Positions 56,859-64,000 of a DNA stretch of 64,000 bases are shown piece by piece. The stretch lies in NCBI RefSeq assembly GCF_020379485.1, contig NW_026015638.1, forward strand, positions 1 to 64,000, read 5' to 3'. The notes beneath the pieces are model-generated. The model worked only from the letters and a program-made list of their open reading frames with translations, was not told the origin of the DNA and did not search any database. Position numbers and translations under genes: made by a program. Each line of letters opens with the position of its first letter. Position 1 is the stretch's first letter. Source of the DNA: Brassica napus (lineage: Eukaryota; Streptophyta; Magnoliopsida; Brassicales; Brassicaceae).

Positions 56859-57764
56859 TATGATTTTTAATGAGATCTCTACTCTGGTTGTGTGTATGTG
56901 TGTATAAACTCCAATGGAGACAGATGAGAGCTTAGTTCTAGGTGATTTAAGAACAGAGATGGGTGAGAGTGTTTAAGTGTTTAAGAGACTAAAGAGAATG
57001 AGATTAAGAGACTGAGAGACTAGAGAGAGACTGAGAGAATAAGAGACTGAAGATTAGGGAAGGAGAAGGGAAACCCCCTTTCTCTCTTAAGAGTTACAAA
57101 ACGTCCAAGACACATCCTTATATAGGCTTTACATCATTGCAACTCATAAACCTATATCTAATGGATAGAAATAACTTAAGGAGAATGGATGGTGAGGATG
57201 AGTTGGTCTTGTTGTGATCTGAGTGATGTGTGCTGATTGGATGAGCTAAGCTGGCTCACTTTAATTCAAACAAGGCTGTGCTGTGATTGGCTCTCCTTAG
57301 GCTCCTTTGTATCTGTCTACAGATCAGTCTAGGTGCATGGTCGTGGCTGCTCTTCCTTTACAGCAACAGCCAGCCTGTCCATGCCCCAAAGTAACCAATC
57401 AGCTCCACACAGCATCTTCTTGATTCCCTTTGACTAGATTCAAACCTTGGTGCCTCACATCCTGAATAGTAATCCAAATAGTGAATAGTCAACCTGAATA
57501 GTGACTAGTGATTCACTATTCACTTTTACACCAACTTGCCCAACCTTCTCCAATCTTACTGTGGTAACTCTCCAAAGTTACTGTGGTAACTTTGGAGTTA
57601 CTGTCTGACCCAAATCTTCTCTAAATGGTGTCTAAGTCTTTCCTAGACTTAACTCCCCAAGATAACTACTTCAGAACTCTTCTGAAGCTTGATTGAACTC
57701 TTCTTGACATCTTCTAGAGCTTTCCCTATTGTTGTACAAGCTCTATCTTCTCTTCAGTTCAACA
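56859..57764 (-). repeat. 3' LTR of nested non-coding element
   Basis: 906 bp, sense TGTTGAACTGAAGAG to AAAATCATA. It contains a 12-bp-arm hairpin at 57570-57597, a purine-rich GAGACTGAGAGACTAGAG tract near 57000, and a TATA-like CCTATATAAGG around 57120 on the minus strand. Confidence 0.9.
57570..57597. repeat. 12-bp inverted repeat in nested-element 3' LTR
   Basis: CTCCAAAGTTAC (57570-57581) and GTAACTTTGGAG (57586-57597) are perfect arms around TGTG. A third copy of CTGTGGTAAC lies just before. The same structure is at 62546-62573 in the other LTR. Confidence 0.8.
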
Positions 57765-57776
57765 CTCCCCCTCAAG
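57765..57776 (-). promoter_or_regulatory. Polypurine tract of nested element
   Basis: The minus strand reads AAGCTTGAGGGGGAG just before the LTR (core 57765-57776), the same tract as the copia elements. Confidence 0.85.
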
Positions 57777-57836
57777 CTTGACTTTAGGAGATCCTAAGCC
57801 AAGCTTGGAACTCTGAAGAGTCTCCCTCATTAAAAA

Positions 57837-57875
57837 CCTTACAAGGAAAACCCATTGGGACAAAACCTTGCAAGG
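57837..57875 (-). promoter_or_regulatory. Conserved stem-loop in nested non-coding element
   Basis: Arms CCTTACAAGG (57837-57846) and CCTTGCAAGG (57866-57875) enclose a loop with CCCATTGGG. All 10 positions pair in the sense RNA, one as G-U; the plus strand has an A/C mismatch there. It is kept although no pol gene precedes it, which argues for a cis role. Confidence 0.65.
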
Positions 57876-58895
57876 GAAAAAGAGTAGAGCTCTCCAAAGC
57901 CTAGGGATTGGCCAGTGAGCTCTTGTGCCTTAGAACCAGTGTGGTTGGACACAAGAAGCTCTGGATCACGGCCTAACAGGTGCAGCAACACAGCTTTGCG
58001 CACACTTCACACTTCAGCTTCACCTCTTTATGGAACCGGTTTGAAGTCTCCCCCTCTCAACTGACTTCACAGCCATCTTAGAGAAGCTAGGACACGACCA
58101 GATCATCTTCAAAAACACTAGTGAGGCTGATCAACACTTCACACACGGCTTGCCCTCTTCATAGAACTGGTTTGGATCTCCCCCTCTCAACAGACTTCTC
58201 AGCCATCTTAGAGAAGCTAGGAACTGACCAGGAACATCTTTAGTGAGGCTCAAGCAATGGTACCTGATACATTATCCCAAAGGTGCATCAGTACCTATCA
58301 AAAACAAGAAAATGAATATCCTGCATCACACTTGATGCACACAATCTCACAATTCAATCACAATCATCTTAATTATCTTTTCAAGCACAAGCAATTAGTA
58401 AGATGAATGAAAAAGATTGAAAAGAGTTTCAAAAGTCTAAGGGAACTTCCCTTGTGTTTTTGTGAGTTTCCAAACTCTCTCAATGCACCATCTTCATGGC
58501 ATCATCAACTCCTTGGAAAGGCAGAATGGATTCATCAGCTTCTCCTCAATCACCTCTCATTGAAGCCACATTGATGGAGAGCCTTCTTCCTCACTCGCCA
58601 AGGCTGCTCTGAACAGCCTCTTGCCTAGACACGCCACTGACTTGGTCCGGTTGATGATCCTTGTAGAAGCTTTTGCAAAAGACTTGTTACTGACCATGGA
58701 TCATATGCATTCAGACTCCCCCTCAAGCTTAGAACCGAGACTAGAAGGAGCTAAGCTTGTGATGATCCTATGCATCCCCATGGTCTAATAACTATCATCT
58801 TTCATGATAGCTTTCTTCTTGTGAGTTTACTCTCTTCCTTAACCAGGAACTAGGGTGTTTGAATCACCATAGAGAGTCTCACAAGACACACCTCT

Positions 58896-59046
58896 CATTG
58901 CATAATGACCCATGCTACACTTCCTGTAGACTAAGGACTAGATATGTCCAATGGTATTATGCAATGGCTATCTCTCATTGCATACTCAATCACACTACAC
59001 TTCCTGTAGATTATGGACTAACATGTCCTAGTGATGATATGCAATG
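58896..59046. repeat. Tandem pair of 80-bp hairpin units in nested element
   Basis: Unit 1 has 11-bp perfect arms, CATTGCATAAT (58896-58906) and ATTATGCAATG (58956-58966). Unit 2 has 8-bp arms CATTGCAT (58976-58983) and ATGCAATG (59039-59046). Both share ACTACACTTCCTGTAGA-like centres. They resemble a duplicated miniature hairpin; a small nested element or structured RNA are both possible. Confidence 0.5.
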
Positions 59047-61519
59047 GCACAAGACCTTTGTCTTTACATTCTTGGTTGTTGGTGAGTTACATGTATCCCA
59101 TTCCTTGTGTACCTAACACCACCACAACTCAATGCAAAATCAGATCATCCCATTGGGATCAAACCAAGATTATCCATCCTGTTTGATCACCAATGCCACA
59201 ATAATATATGATACTTGAAACAAGCTAGACAATCAAGACAATCAAGCAAAGACAATCAATTTAGTTTTTTTTTTTTTAAATGCAACAATAACTGAATGCA
59301 TTAGGTTACATACTCACTATATGAATGAAATAGATTTAACCCAAATGAAACACAAGCCTAGATGATACTTATGCAATCAAGGGGACAAGAGTGACACAAT
59401 TCATGCTTATGCTCACTAGTTTTTATCAATGCCAATGATCCAAATAGCTTAGACAAACTTCTAAATGCTTATAAGACATCACTGATGGATTTAACTATGG
59501 CATAGCAACAATCAGACCTTTAGGCTCATTTTTAAATGCATTACTACATGAATGCACAATCTTAAAGCTTTAGCTATATGAATGCAACAGGTTCAATCCA
59601 TGAGCAATATTAAGGCTATGCACAACAGTTTCAATCAAAACCAATGATGCAAGCAACTTAGACAATTTCTAATTGATGCAAGACTTTCATTGATGGATTA
59701 AACATAGGCAAAGCATCAGATAACAATAGGATTGAACTTAGACAGTATGAGATATGATTATGTATGCAAAATAACTTACCAATCATGATGCAAGCAGCAG
59801 AGACATTCTACTCAATTCTACAACACATTCATGATGATTCAAGCTATGACAACACTCAAGACAATGCAATAAACAAAACATGAGATTCTGGGACTCTAGA
59901 CATTACTTACTATCAATATGACAATGCAACAGCAAAACAATTTCAGTGCAATTAGTCTAGACATACTACTAGAAGCTATAAACACTTAATGGAATTAGGG
60001 AAAGCACATAGTATAATCAGGAGTTAAACCTATCAAGACATATTAAGATAGATGAGATTAGGTTTACTCCCTTGGTTAAGATGATGAGGAGTGGTTCTCA
60101 GAGTTACCACTTGAATCCTTACTTCTTCTTCTTCTCTTATTGCAATCACCCTTCTGAAGTCACCACCATGATGGAATGCTTGTGGATGCTTCAGCTACTT
60201 CTTCAATCACCTCACAATAGAAGCCGCCTTGATAGAGTAGCCTTCTTCTTCACACAGCCAAGAGTGCTCTGTCTTAGTTTGAGCACCCTCTTGAATAGGC
60301 ACGCCACTGCCTAGACCCGGTTGGCTTCTTCTTCTGATACTTGCAATGTTAAGAAGAAGAGCACGAGTGAGTTCTACAACCATCTGTGCTTCTCCCTTTC
60401 TTGTAACACCTCTCCATTGTACACACAATGGGCATCATTCTTTCTCTTTCAACTCGGATTTGATGATGAACTAGGAGCACCTTTTGTGAACCTGAAACAT
60501 CACTCAAACTCTAGCCAAGATAAGACACAATTGCATTGGGATCAATCCTTGACTTCATCAAGTTTGATCACCAATGTCTCAAGCTTTATAACATTAGATA
60601 GAATCAAGACAATGTCAAGTTCTTATCTATGCAAGCAACCATTCTCTAAATACTAAGCAAGACCTTATCAGATTCAAGTCAAAGTATTTAGGCAATTTTA
60701 ATCACTCCTTAATATGCAACTTAGACTTTAATCTAAATGCAACAATCCAAAGCAGCAACAAGGCAGTATGCATTAATCTTAACAGTTTCTAACACATGAA
60801 AGCAAGAATGATTAGATATAATCTATCATCTTAACAGGACAAGTTAATTTAGAGCTGTCATTAAGCATTTACCATTTTCAATAGTATTGATGTCAAAACT
60901 TGATTAATAAATCATCAAGTTTGATTCCCAATAACACAAGCAATGCAACAGATAGACACAAGGCATTATCAAGTTCTATTCTTTGCAAGCTAGCTCTCTA
61001 AGAACAATCAAGATCCTAACAGATTCAAGACAAGTTACTTAGGCACTTTTAAAAACTTCTTTACTCAGCAATTTAGACATGAATCTAATGCTTCAATGTA
61101 AGACAGCCACAAGACTATATGCAACAGCTTTCAATTCCGTTTCAATCCATGTATGCAAGCAGATTCAATTAATCACAACAAGCATCACTATGATTCGGAG
61201 CTAAGCATATTAACAATCTTAATCACCAAACCAGGCTCTTTAAGCATACTGAGACAGATTCTAAAAGTATTCATTTAGCAATCTTTAAACAATTCTCAGG
61301 TTTTCAATCACATCACAACCAGTCAATATACTCAAGCTTTATACAAGAGAAAGAGGTTTCTTACAGCCAAGGAACTAGTGTTAGTTCCTTGAAACTCCAT
61401 AGAACATGGCAAGACAGTGAGCTGTTGGTGTCGATTCCAACTTCTCCTTCTCCCATGGACCTTTCTCTTGAACTCTCCATGTCAAAGACCCCACCTTTCT
61501 TCATGTTAAGTTCGCCACA

Positions 61520-61774
61520 TCAGTACCAGCTGAAAGCTATCACCTTTCTTCTTGGACAGTGGATAAGACCTAGCTTGGACATAGCTTTGAAGCTTGGTTG
61601 ATGAGATCGCCTCACACACCATTGCTTCCAAGGTTCTTTCTTCTTCATGGGCTTCATGAGAGAGGGTAGGTCGGCCAGAGACAGCTTCTGGACACCATGG
61701 ATGAGCACACCTTCTTCTTGAAGAGTAGAACAACCGGCTGGACCATGGAGCTTCTTCTTGGCTTCAAGCGACAT
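61520..61774 (-). CDS. Small open frame next to the primer site of the nested element (84 aa, doubtful)
   Basis: An 84-residue frame, basic (many Lys, Arg and Trp), begins MSLEAKKKLHGPAG about 47 bp downstream of the primer site in sense, where gag would start. It has no similarity to copia gag that I can see, no zinc knuckle and no membrane segment. An overlapping 75-residue frame exists. It could be a vestige of a captured or degraded gag start, a leader frame, or chance. No function is proposed. Confidence 0.2.
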   Translation of the reverse strand: MSLEAKKKLHGPAGCSTLQEEGVLIHGVQKLSLADLPSLMKPMKKKEPWKQWCVRRSHQPSFKAMSKLGLIHCPRRKVIAFSWY

Positions 61775-61820
61775 GGAGGAGAGCTATGAGCTTCAGCAGA
61801 AGCAAGAACCAAGTTCTAAT

Positions 61821-61839
61821 GAACCTGGCTCTGATACCA
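61821..61839 (-). promoter_or_regulatory. Primer binding site (initiator-Met tRNA), nested element
   Basis: The minus strand reads TGGTATCAGAGCCAGGTTC, directly adjoining the 5' LTR. Confidence 0.92.
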
Positions 61840-62740
61840 TATGATTTTTAAAGAGATCTCTACTCTGGTTGTGTGTATGTGTGTATAAACTCCAATGGAG
61901 ACAGATGAGAGCTTAGTTCTAGGTGATTTAAGAACAGAGATGGGTGAGAGTGTTTAAGTGTTTAAGAGACTAAAGAGAATGAGATTAAGAGACTGAGAGA
62001 CTAGAGAGAGACTGAGAGAATAAGAGACTGAAGATTAGGGAAGGAGAAGGGAAACCCCCTTTCTCTCTTAAGAGTTACAAAACGTCCAAGACACATCCTT
62101 ATATAGGCTTTACATCATTGCAACTCATAAACCTATATCTAATGGATAGAAATAACTTAAGGAGAATGGATGGTGAGGATGAGTTGGTCTTGTTGTGATC
62201 TGAGTGATGTGTGCTGATTGGATGAGCTAAGCTGGCTCACTTTAATTCAAACAAGGCTGTGCTGTGATTGGCTCTCCTTAGGCTCCTTTGTATCTGTCTA
62301 CAGATCAGTCTAGGTGCATGGTCGTGGCTGCTCTTCCTTTACAGCAACAGCCAGCCTGTCCATGCCCCAAAGTAACCAATCAGCTCCACACATCTTCTTG
62401 ATTCCCTTTGACTAGATTCAAACCTTGGTGCCTCACATCCTGAATAGTAATCCAAATAGTGAATAGTCAACTGAAAGTGACTAGTGATTCACTATTCACT
62501 TTTACACCAACTTGCCCAACCTTCTCCAATCTTACTGTGGTAACTCTCCAAAGTTACTGTGGTAACTTTGGAGTTACTGTCTGACCCAAATCTTCTCTAA
62601 ATGGTGTCTAAGTCTTTCCTAGACTTAACTCCCCAAGATAACTACTTCAGAACTCTTCTGAAGCTTGATTGAACTCTTCTTGACATCTTCTAGAGCTTTC
62701 CCTATTGTTGTACAAGCTCTATCTTCTCTTCAGTTCAACA
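61840..62740 (-). repeat. 5' LTR of nested non-coding element
   Basis: 901 bp, paired with 56859-57764. The 12-bp inverted repeat is at 62546-62557 and 62562-62573. Differences noticed: ATGAGAT versus AAGAGAT near the end, a 3-bp indel at CACAGCATC/CACATC and a 2-bp indel near 62475. Confidence 0.9.
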
Positions 62741-62745
62741 TGAGA
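62741..62745. repeat. Target site duplication TGAGA, right copy (nested element)
   Basis: Equals 56854-56858. The outer LTR resumes after it. Confidence 0.9.
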
Positions 62746-62974
62746 AAGCACAGCCAAGTGATTCAAAAGGAGTTCCAGCCTGTCCTTTGACTACACATGC
62801 TTATACATTTCGAAATTCCTTGTTGCTCTCTCTTTATATACTTGTAAACCCTCATCAGTATTAATTAATGGAGTTTTGAGTCTCTCTCTCTTAAGTCTCT
62901 CTCTTGTTCTTAATCTCCAATCTCTTTAATTCTCAGATTAGGCTTAATCACTCTTTAAATCACCAAATCTAATA
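62746..62974 (+). repeat. 5' LTR of outer element, second part (229 bp)
   Basis: This part continues the LTR begun at 56594. A TATA-like TTTATATA is at 62833-62840, followed by a CT-rich R-U5 region and the end AATCTAATA against the primer site. The promoter and R region are therefore downstream of the nested insert, which separates them from the upstream 265 bp of U3. Confidence 0.85.
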
Positions 62975-62993
62975 TGGTATCAGAGCCAGGTTC
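62975..62993 (+). promoter_or_regulatory. Primer binding site (initiator-Met tRNA), outer element
   Basis: TGGTATCAGAGCCAGGTTC directly follows the LTR end; identical to the other copia-type elements here. Confidence 0.92.
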
Positions 62994-63028
62994 CTTTAAA
63001 AGGAGAGAGTGATTTTGTTTTTCTAAAT

Positions 63029-63068
63029 GTTCTTGAGTGTTCTTGAGTGTTCTTGAGAGTTCTTGAGG
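63029..63068 (+). repeat. Short tandem repeat in the leader of the outer element
   Basis: Four copies of a 10-bp TCTTGAGTGT-like unit between the primer site and gag. Confidence 0.75.
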
Positions 63069-63174
63069 TTTTTCAAGAGCTAGATCCTTTAAAAGTCAAG
63101 TTTGTGTCTGTTGGTGTTTCTTTTGGAGAGTCAGCTTCAAGGGAGTCCCTTTAGGTGTTTGACAAGGTCAGAAG

Positions 63175-64000
63175 ATGGGTCTAGCTTGTGGTTCAGCAAG
63201 GCGTGAAGAGAAGGAAGAGAGAGGGAATGAGTGGGGGTGGTTCTCACAAATGAAAACGACTCTGAAGAGGTGTGGAGTTTGGAGAAACCATGAGAAGGAA
63301 GAGTCTTTGAAGGGTAAAGCTGCTGAGAAAGATCAGACAGCAAGAGAAACAAGTGGAAATTGCTTTAGTCTTGAAGAAAGTACACTGCTTGAGAAGATTG
63401 AAGATGTTTATGAGAACAAGATCAGTCTTAGGAGAGTGTATGAAGTCAAGAAGGTGATTAGTGGAGGTAAACCAGGAAGAGAAGAGTTCAATAACCATGT
63501 GAGGAAGCTACAACATTTGTGGGTTGAACTACAAGGGTTGAGATCCCATGTGGATGGGGATGCTACACAAGAGCAAGAGACGGTCTTGAAGCTCTTGGCG
63601 AGCATGGAGTCATCATATGGGTGGCTGGTAGAGATGGTTCTAAGAGGGGAACAGCTTCCGGAAATGGAAGAGATTTGTGGGCTTATAAGAAGGGCGTATG
63701 AGATAATGAGAGATGATGAGAGGCTAACCATGAGTAGGAGTGAGAGCTCATGGAGGCCAACTGGGAGTAGGAGTGAGAGCTTCCAGAAGCTAACCATGAG
63801 TAGGAGTGAGGGCTCATGGAGGCTAACCGGGAGTAGGAGTGAGGGCTTCCGGAAGAAGAGAAGGTGCAGAATGCTATCCAAAGCTTCTATCAACATAGGA
63901 AAGGGTAGAAAGAGAGTTGTGGGAGAGTGTTCTTACTCAGCCTACATGGGGGAATCAGTAGAAGACAGTGGGGTGTTAAGAGAGCAGGAGAAAGGGAGTG
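63175..64000 (+). CDS. Copia gag, partial (continues past window end), with SRSE repeats
   Basis: From the ATG at 63175 the frame stays open for 275 codons to the window edge. Residues about 70-185 follow the copia gag pattern of the intact element: LEKIEDVYENKISLRRVYEV matches LKKVYGNISNLSRVFEV, then LQHLWVELQGLR, then LLASMESSYGWL, LRGEQLPEMEEICGLIRR. The N-terminal FKGxNYLVWSRM block seen in both other copias is absent, so the first 65 residues are unrelated or rebuilt. Residues 183-226 are four 11-residue repeats around SRSE, at 63721-63852. No zinc knuckle appears before the edge. The start is the first ATG of the frame, about 180 bp after the primer site. The reverse-strand frames overlapping it are shadows. 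Confidence 0.75.
   Translation, partial: MGLACGSARREEKEERGNEWGWFSQMKTTLKRCGVWRNHEKEESLKGKAAEKDQTARETSGNCFSLEESTLLEKIEDVYENKISLRRVYEVKKVISGGKPGREEFNNHVRKLQHLWVELQGLRSHVDGDATQEQETVLKLLASMESSYGWLVEMVLRGEQLPEMEEICGLIRRAYEIMRDDERLTMSRSESSWRPTGSRSESFQKLTMSRSEGSWRLTGSRSEGFRKKRRCRMLSKASINIGKGRKRVVGECSYSAYMGESVEDSGVLREQEKGS
63721..63852 (+). repeat. 4 x 33-bp in-frame tandem repeat in gag
   Basis: Four 33-bp units encode 11-residue repeats with a shared SRSE core: RLTMSRSESSW, RPTGSRSESFQ, KLTMSRSEGSW, RLTGSRSEGFR. The first and third, and the second and fourth, are most alike, so a 66-bp unit was duplicated after a 33-bp duplication. Confidence 0.85.

Larger units (their letters stand above)
57765..61820 (-). 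other. Non-coding interior of nested element
   Basis: About 4 kb without recognisable coding capacity. It is built partly of internal duplications: 58021-58130 and 58151-58255 (offset 130 bp, TCTCCCCCTCTCAA with GCCATCTTAGAGAAGCTAGG), 58892-58969 and 58972-59049 (80-bp unit), and a diverged copy of 58540-58670 at 60196-60345 (CACGCCACTG core). A T run is at about 59265-59276. Short open frames are scattered on both strands and look like chance. No tRNA-like or known RNA structure was recognised. Confidence 0.6.
56859..62740 (-). mobile_element. Non-coding nested LTR retrotransposon (LARD-like, 5.9 kb)
   Basis: On the minus strand the element has a 5' LTR at 61840-62740, primer site 61821-61839, internal region 57765-61820, polypurine tract 57765-57776 and 3' LTR 56859-57764, with target duplication TGAGA. 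LTRs are 901 and 906 bp and appear nearly identical (one substitution, 3- and 2-bp indels noticed), so it is young. The 4-kb interior has no gag-pol homology that I can see and only short frames, which fits a large retrotransposon derivative moved by an autonomous partner. It keeps the same primer site, polypurine tract and 3' stem-loop as the copia elements, so a copia partner is likely. Confidence 0.88.
56594..64000 (+). mobile_element. Copia-type LTR retrotransposon, split by a nested element and running off the window
   Basis: A TGTTGAGATGAG LTR start abuts satellite at 56594. The LTR is interrupted at 56858 by a 5.9-kb element and resumes at 62746 to end at 62974 (AATCTAATA). A 19-bp initiator-Met primer site (62975-62993) and a gag frame (63175 onward) follow. 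Without the insert and one copy of its target duplication, the LTR is 494 bp. Pol, the 3' LTR and the right target duplication lie beyond the window, so completeness is unknown. Assignment to copia rests on gag similarity and the primer-site context. Confidence 0.85.

Noticed and set aside
56594..57764. Solo LTR followed by an unrelated repeat
   Set aside because: The matching second half of the LTR at 62746-62974 and the TGAGA duplication show a split LTR with a nested element instead.
60072..60656. Frames of 80 and 111 residues in the nested element
   Set aside because: Low-complexity Ser/Leu/Phe composition, no motif, opposite strand to the element's sense and no conserved neighbours.
57765..61839. 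Hidden gag-pol in the nested element interior
   Set aside because: I looked for zinc knuckle, DSG, DDE, YVDD and RNase H motifs in the listed frames and found none; a profile search could still find remnants.
63137..63896. Minus-strand open frames of 71, 84 and 162 residues
   Set aside because: They are antisense shadows of the plus-strand gag frame starting at 63175, with Leu/Ser-rich composition typical of such shadows.

Overview
This window looks like plant centromeric DNA from the Brassica group. It holds no recognisable host gene, no tRNA or rRNA gene and no bacterial feature. About 32.7 kb is a tandem satellite with a 176-bp monomer, always in the same orientation. From memory the monomer matches the Brassica CentBr-type (HindIII) centromeric satellite; I could not run a database search. 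The other 31 kb is LTR retrotransposons inserted into that satellite.

Layout: (1) 1-6593, a Ty3/gypsy element of CRM-like centromeric chromovirus type on the minus strand, full length but with a frame-broken gag-pol. (2) 6594-21348, satellite array A, about 84 very uniform monomers. (3) 21349-27277, a Ty1/copia element on the minus strand with frame-broken gag-pol and a 5-bp target duplication. (4) 27278-32516, array B, about 30 more variable monomers containing a 21-monomer (3.68 kb) higher-order duplication. (5) 32517-37907, a second CRM-like gypsy element on the minus strand, with long pol reading frames and a 5' LTR reduced to a stub. (6) 37908-45402, array C, ragged for its first 0.5 kb and then uniform. 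(7) 45403-51399, an intact Ty1/copia element on the plus strand: 565-bp LTRs that appear almost identical, one uninterrupted gag-pol frame and target duplication GAATC. (8) 51400-56593, array D, the continuation of the monomer split by element 7. (9) 56594 to beyond the window end, another copia-type element on the plus strand. Its 5' LTR is split by a nested, apparently non-coding LTR element at 56859-62740 (minus strand, target duplication TGAGA). Its gag frame opens at 63175 and runs off the window.

The satellite is the presumed CENH3-chromatin platform, and the retroelements are its residents. All use an initiator-Met tRNA primer site, and several have TG...TA rather than TG...CA LTR ends. 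The most notable structure is a stem-loop just 3' of the pol stop codon. It is found in the two gypsy elements and both copia elements whose 3' ends are visible, and also in the non-coding nested element. The stem sequences differ between elements but still pair, and several of the differences are G-U pairs only in the sense RNA. A second notable structure is a helically phased array of GTAC cores in the copia LTRs.

Limits: many differences in elements 1 and 3, and around 37.4-38.4 kb, are single-base indels. Some apparent frameshifts may therefore be uncorrected long-read errors rather than decay. Monomer counts are array length divided by 176. Identities are by eye.
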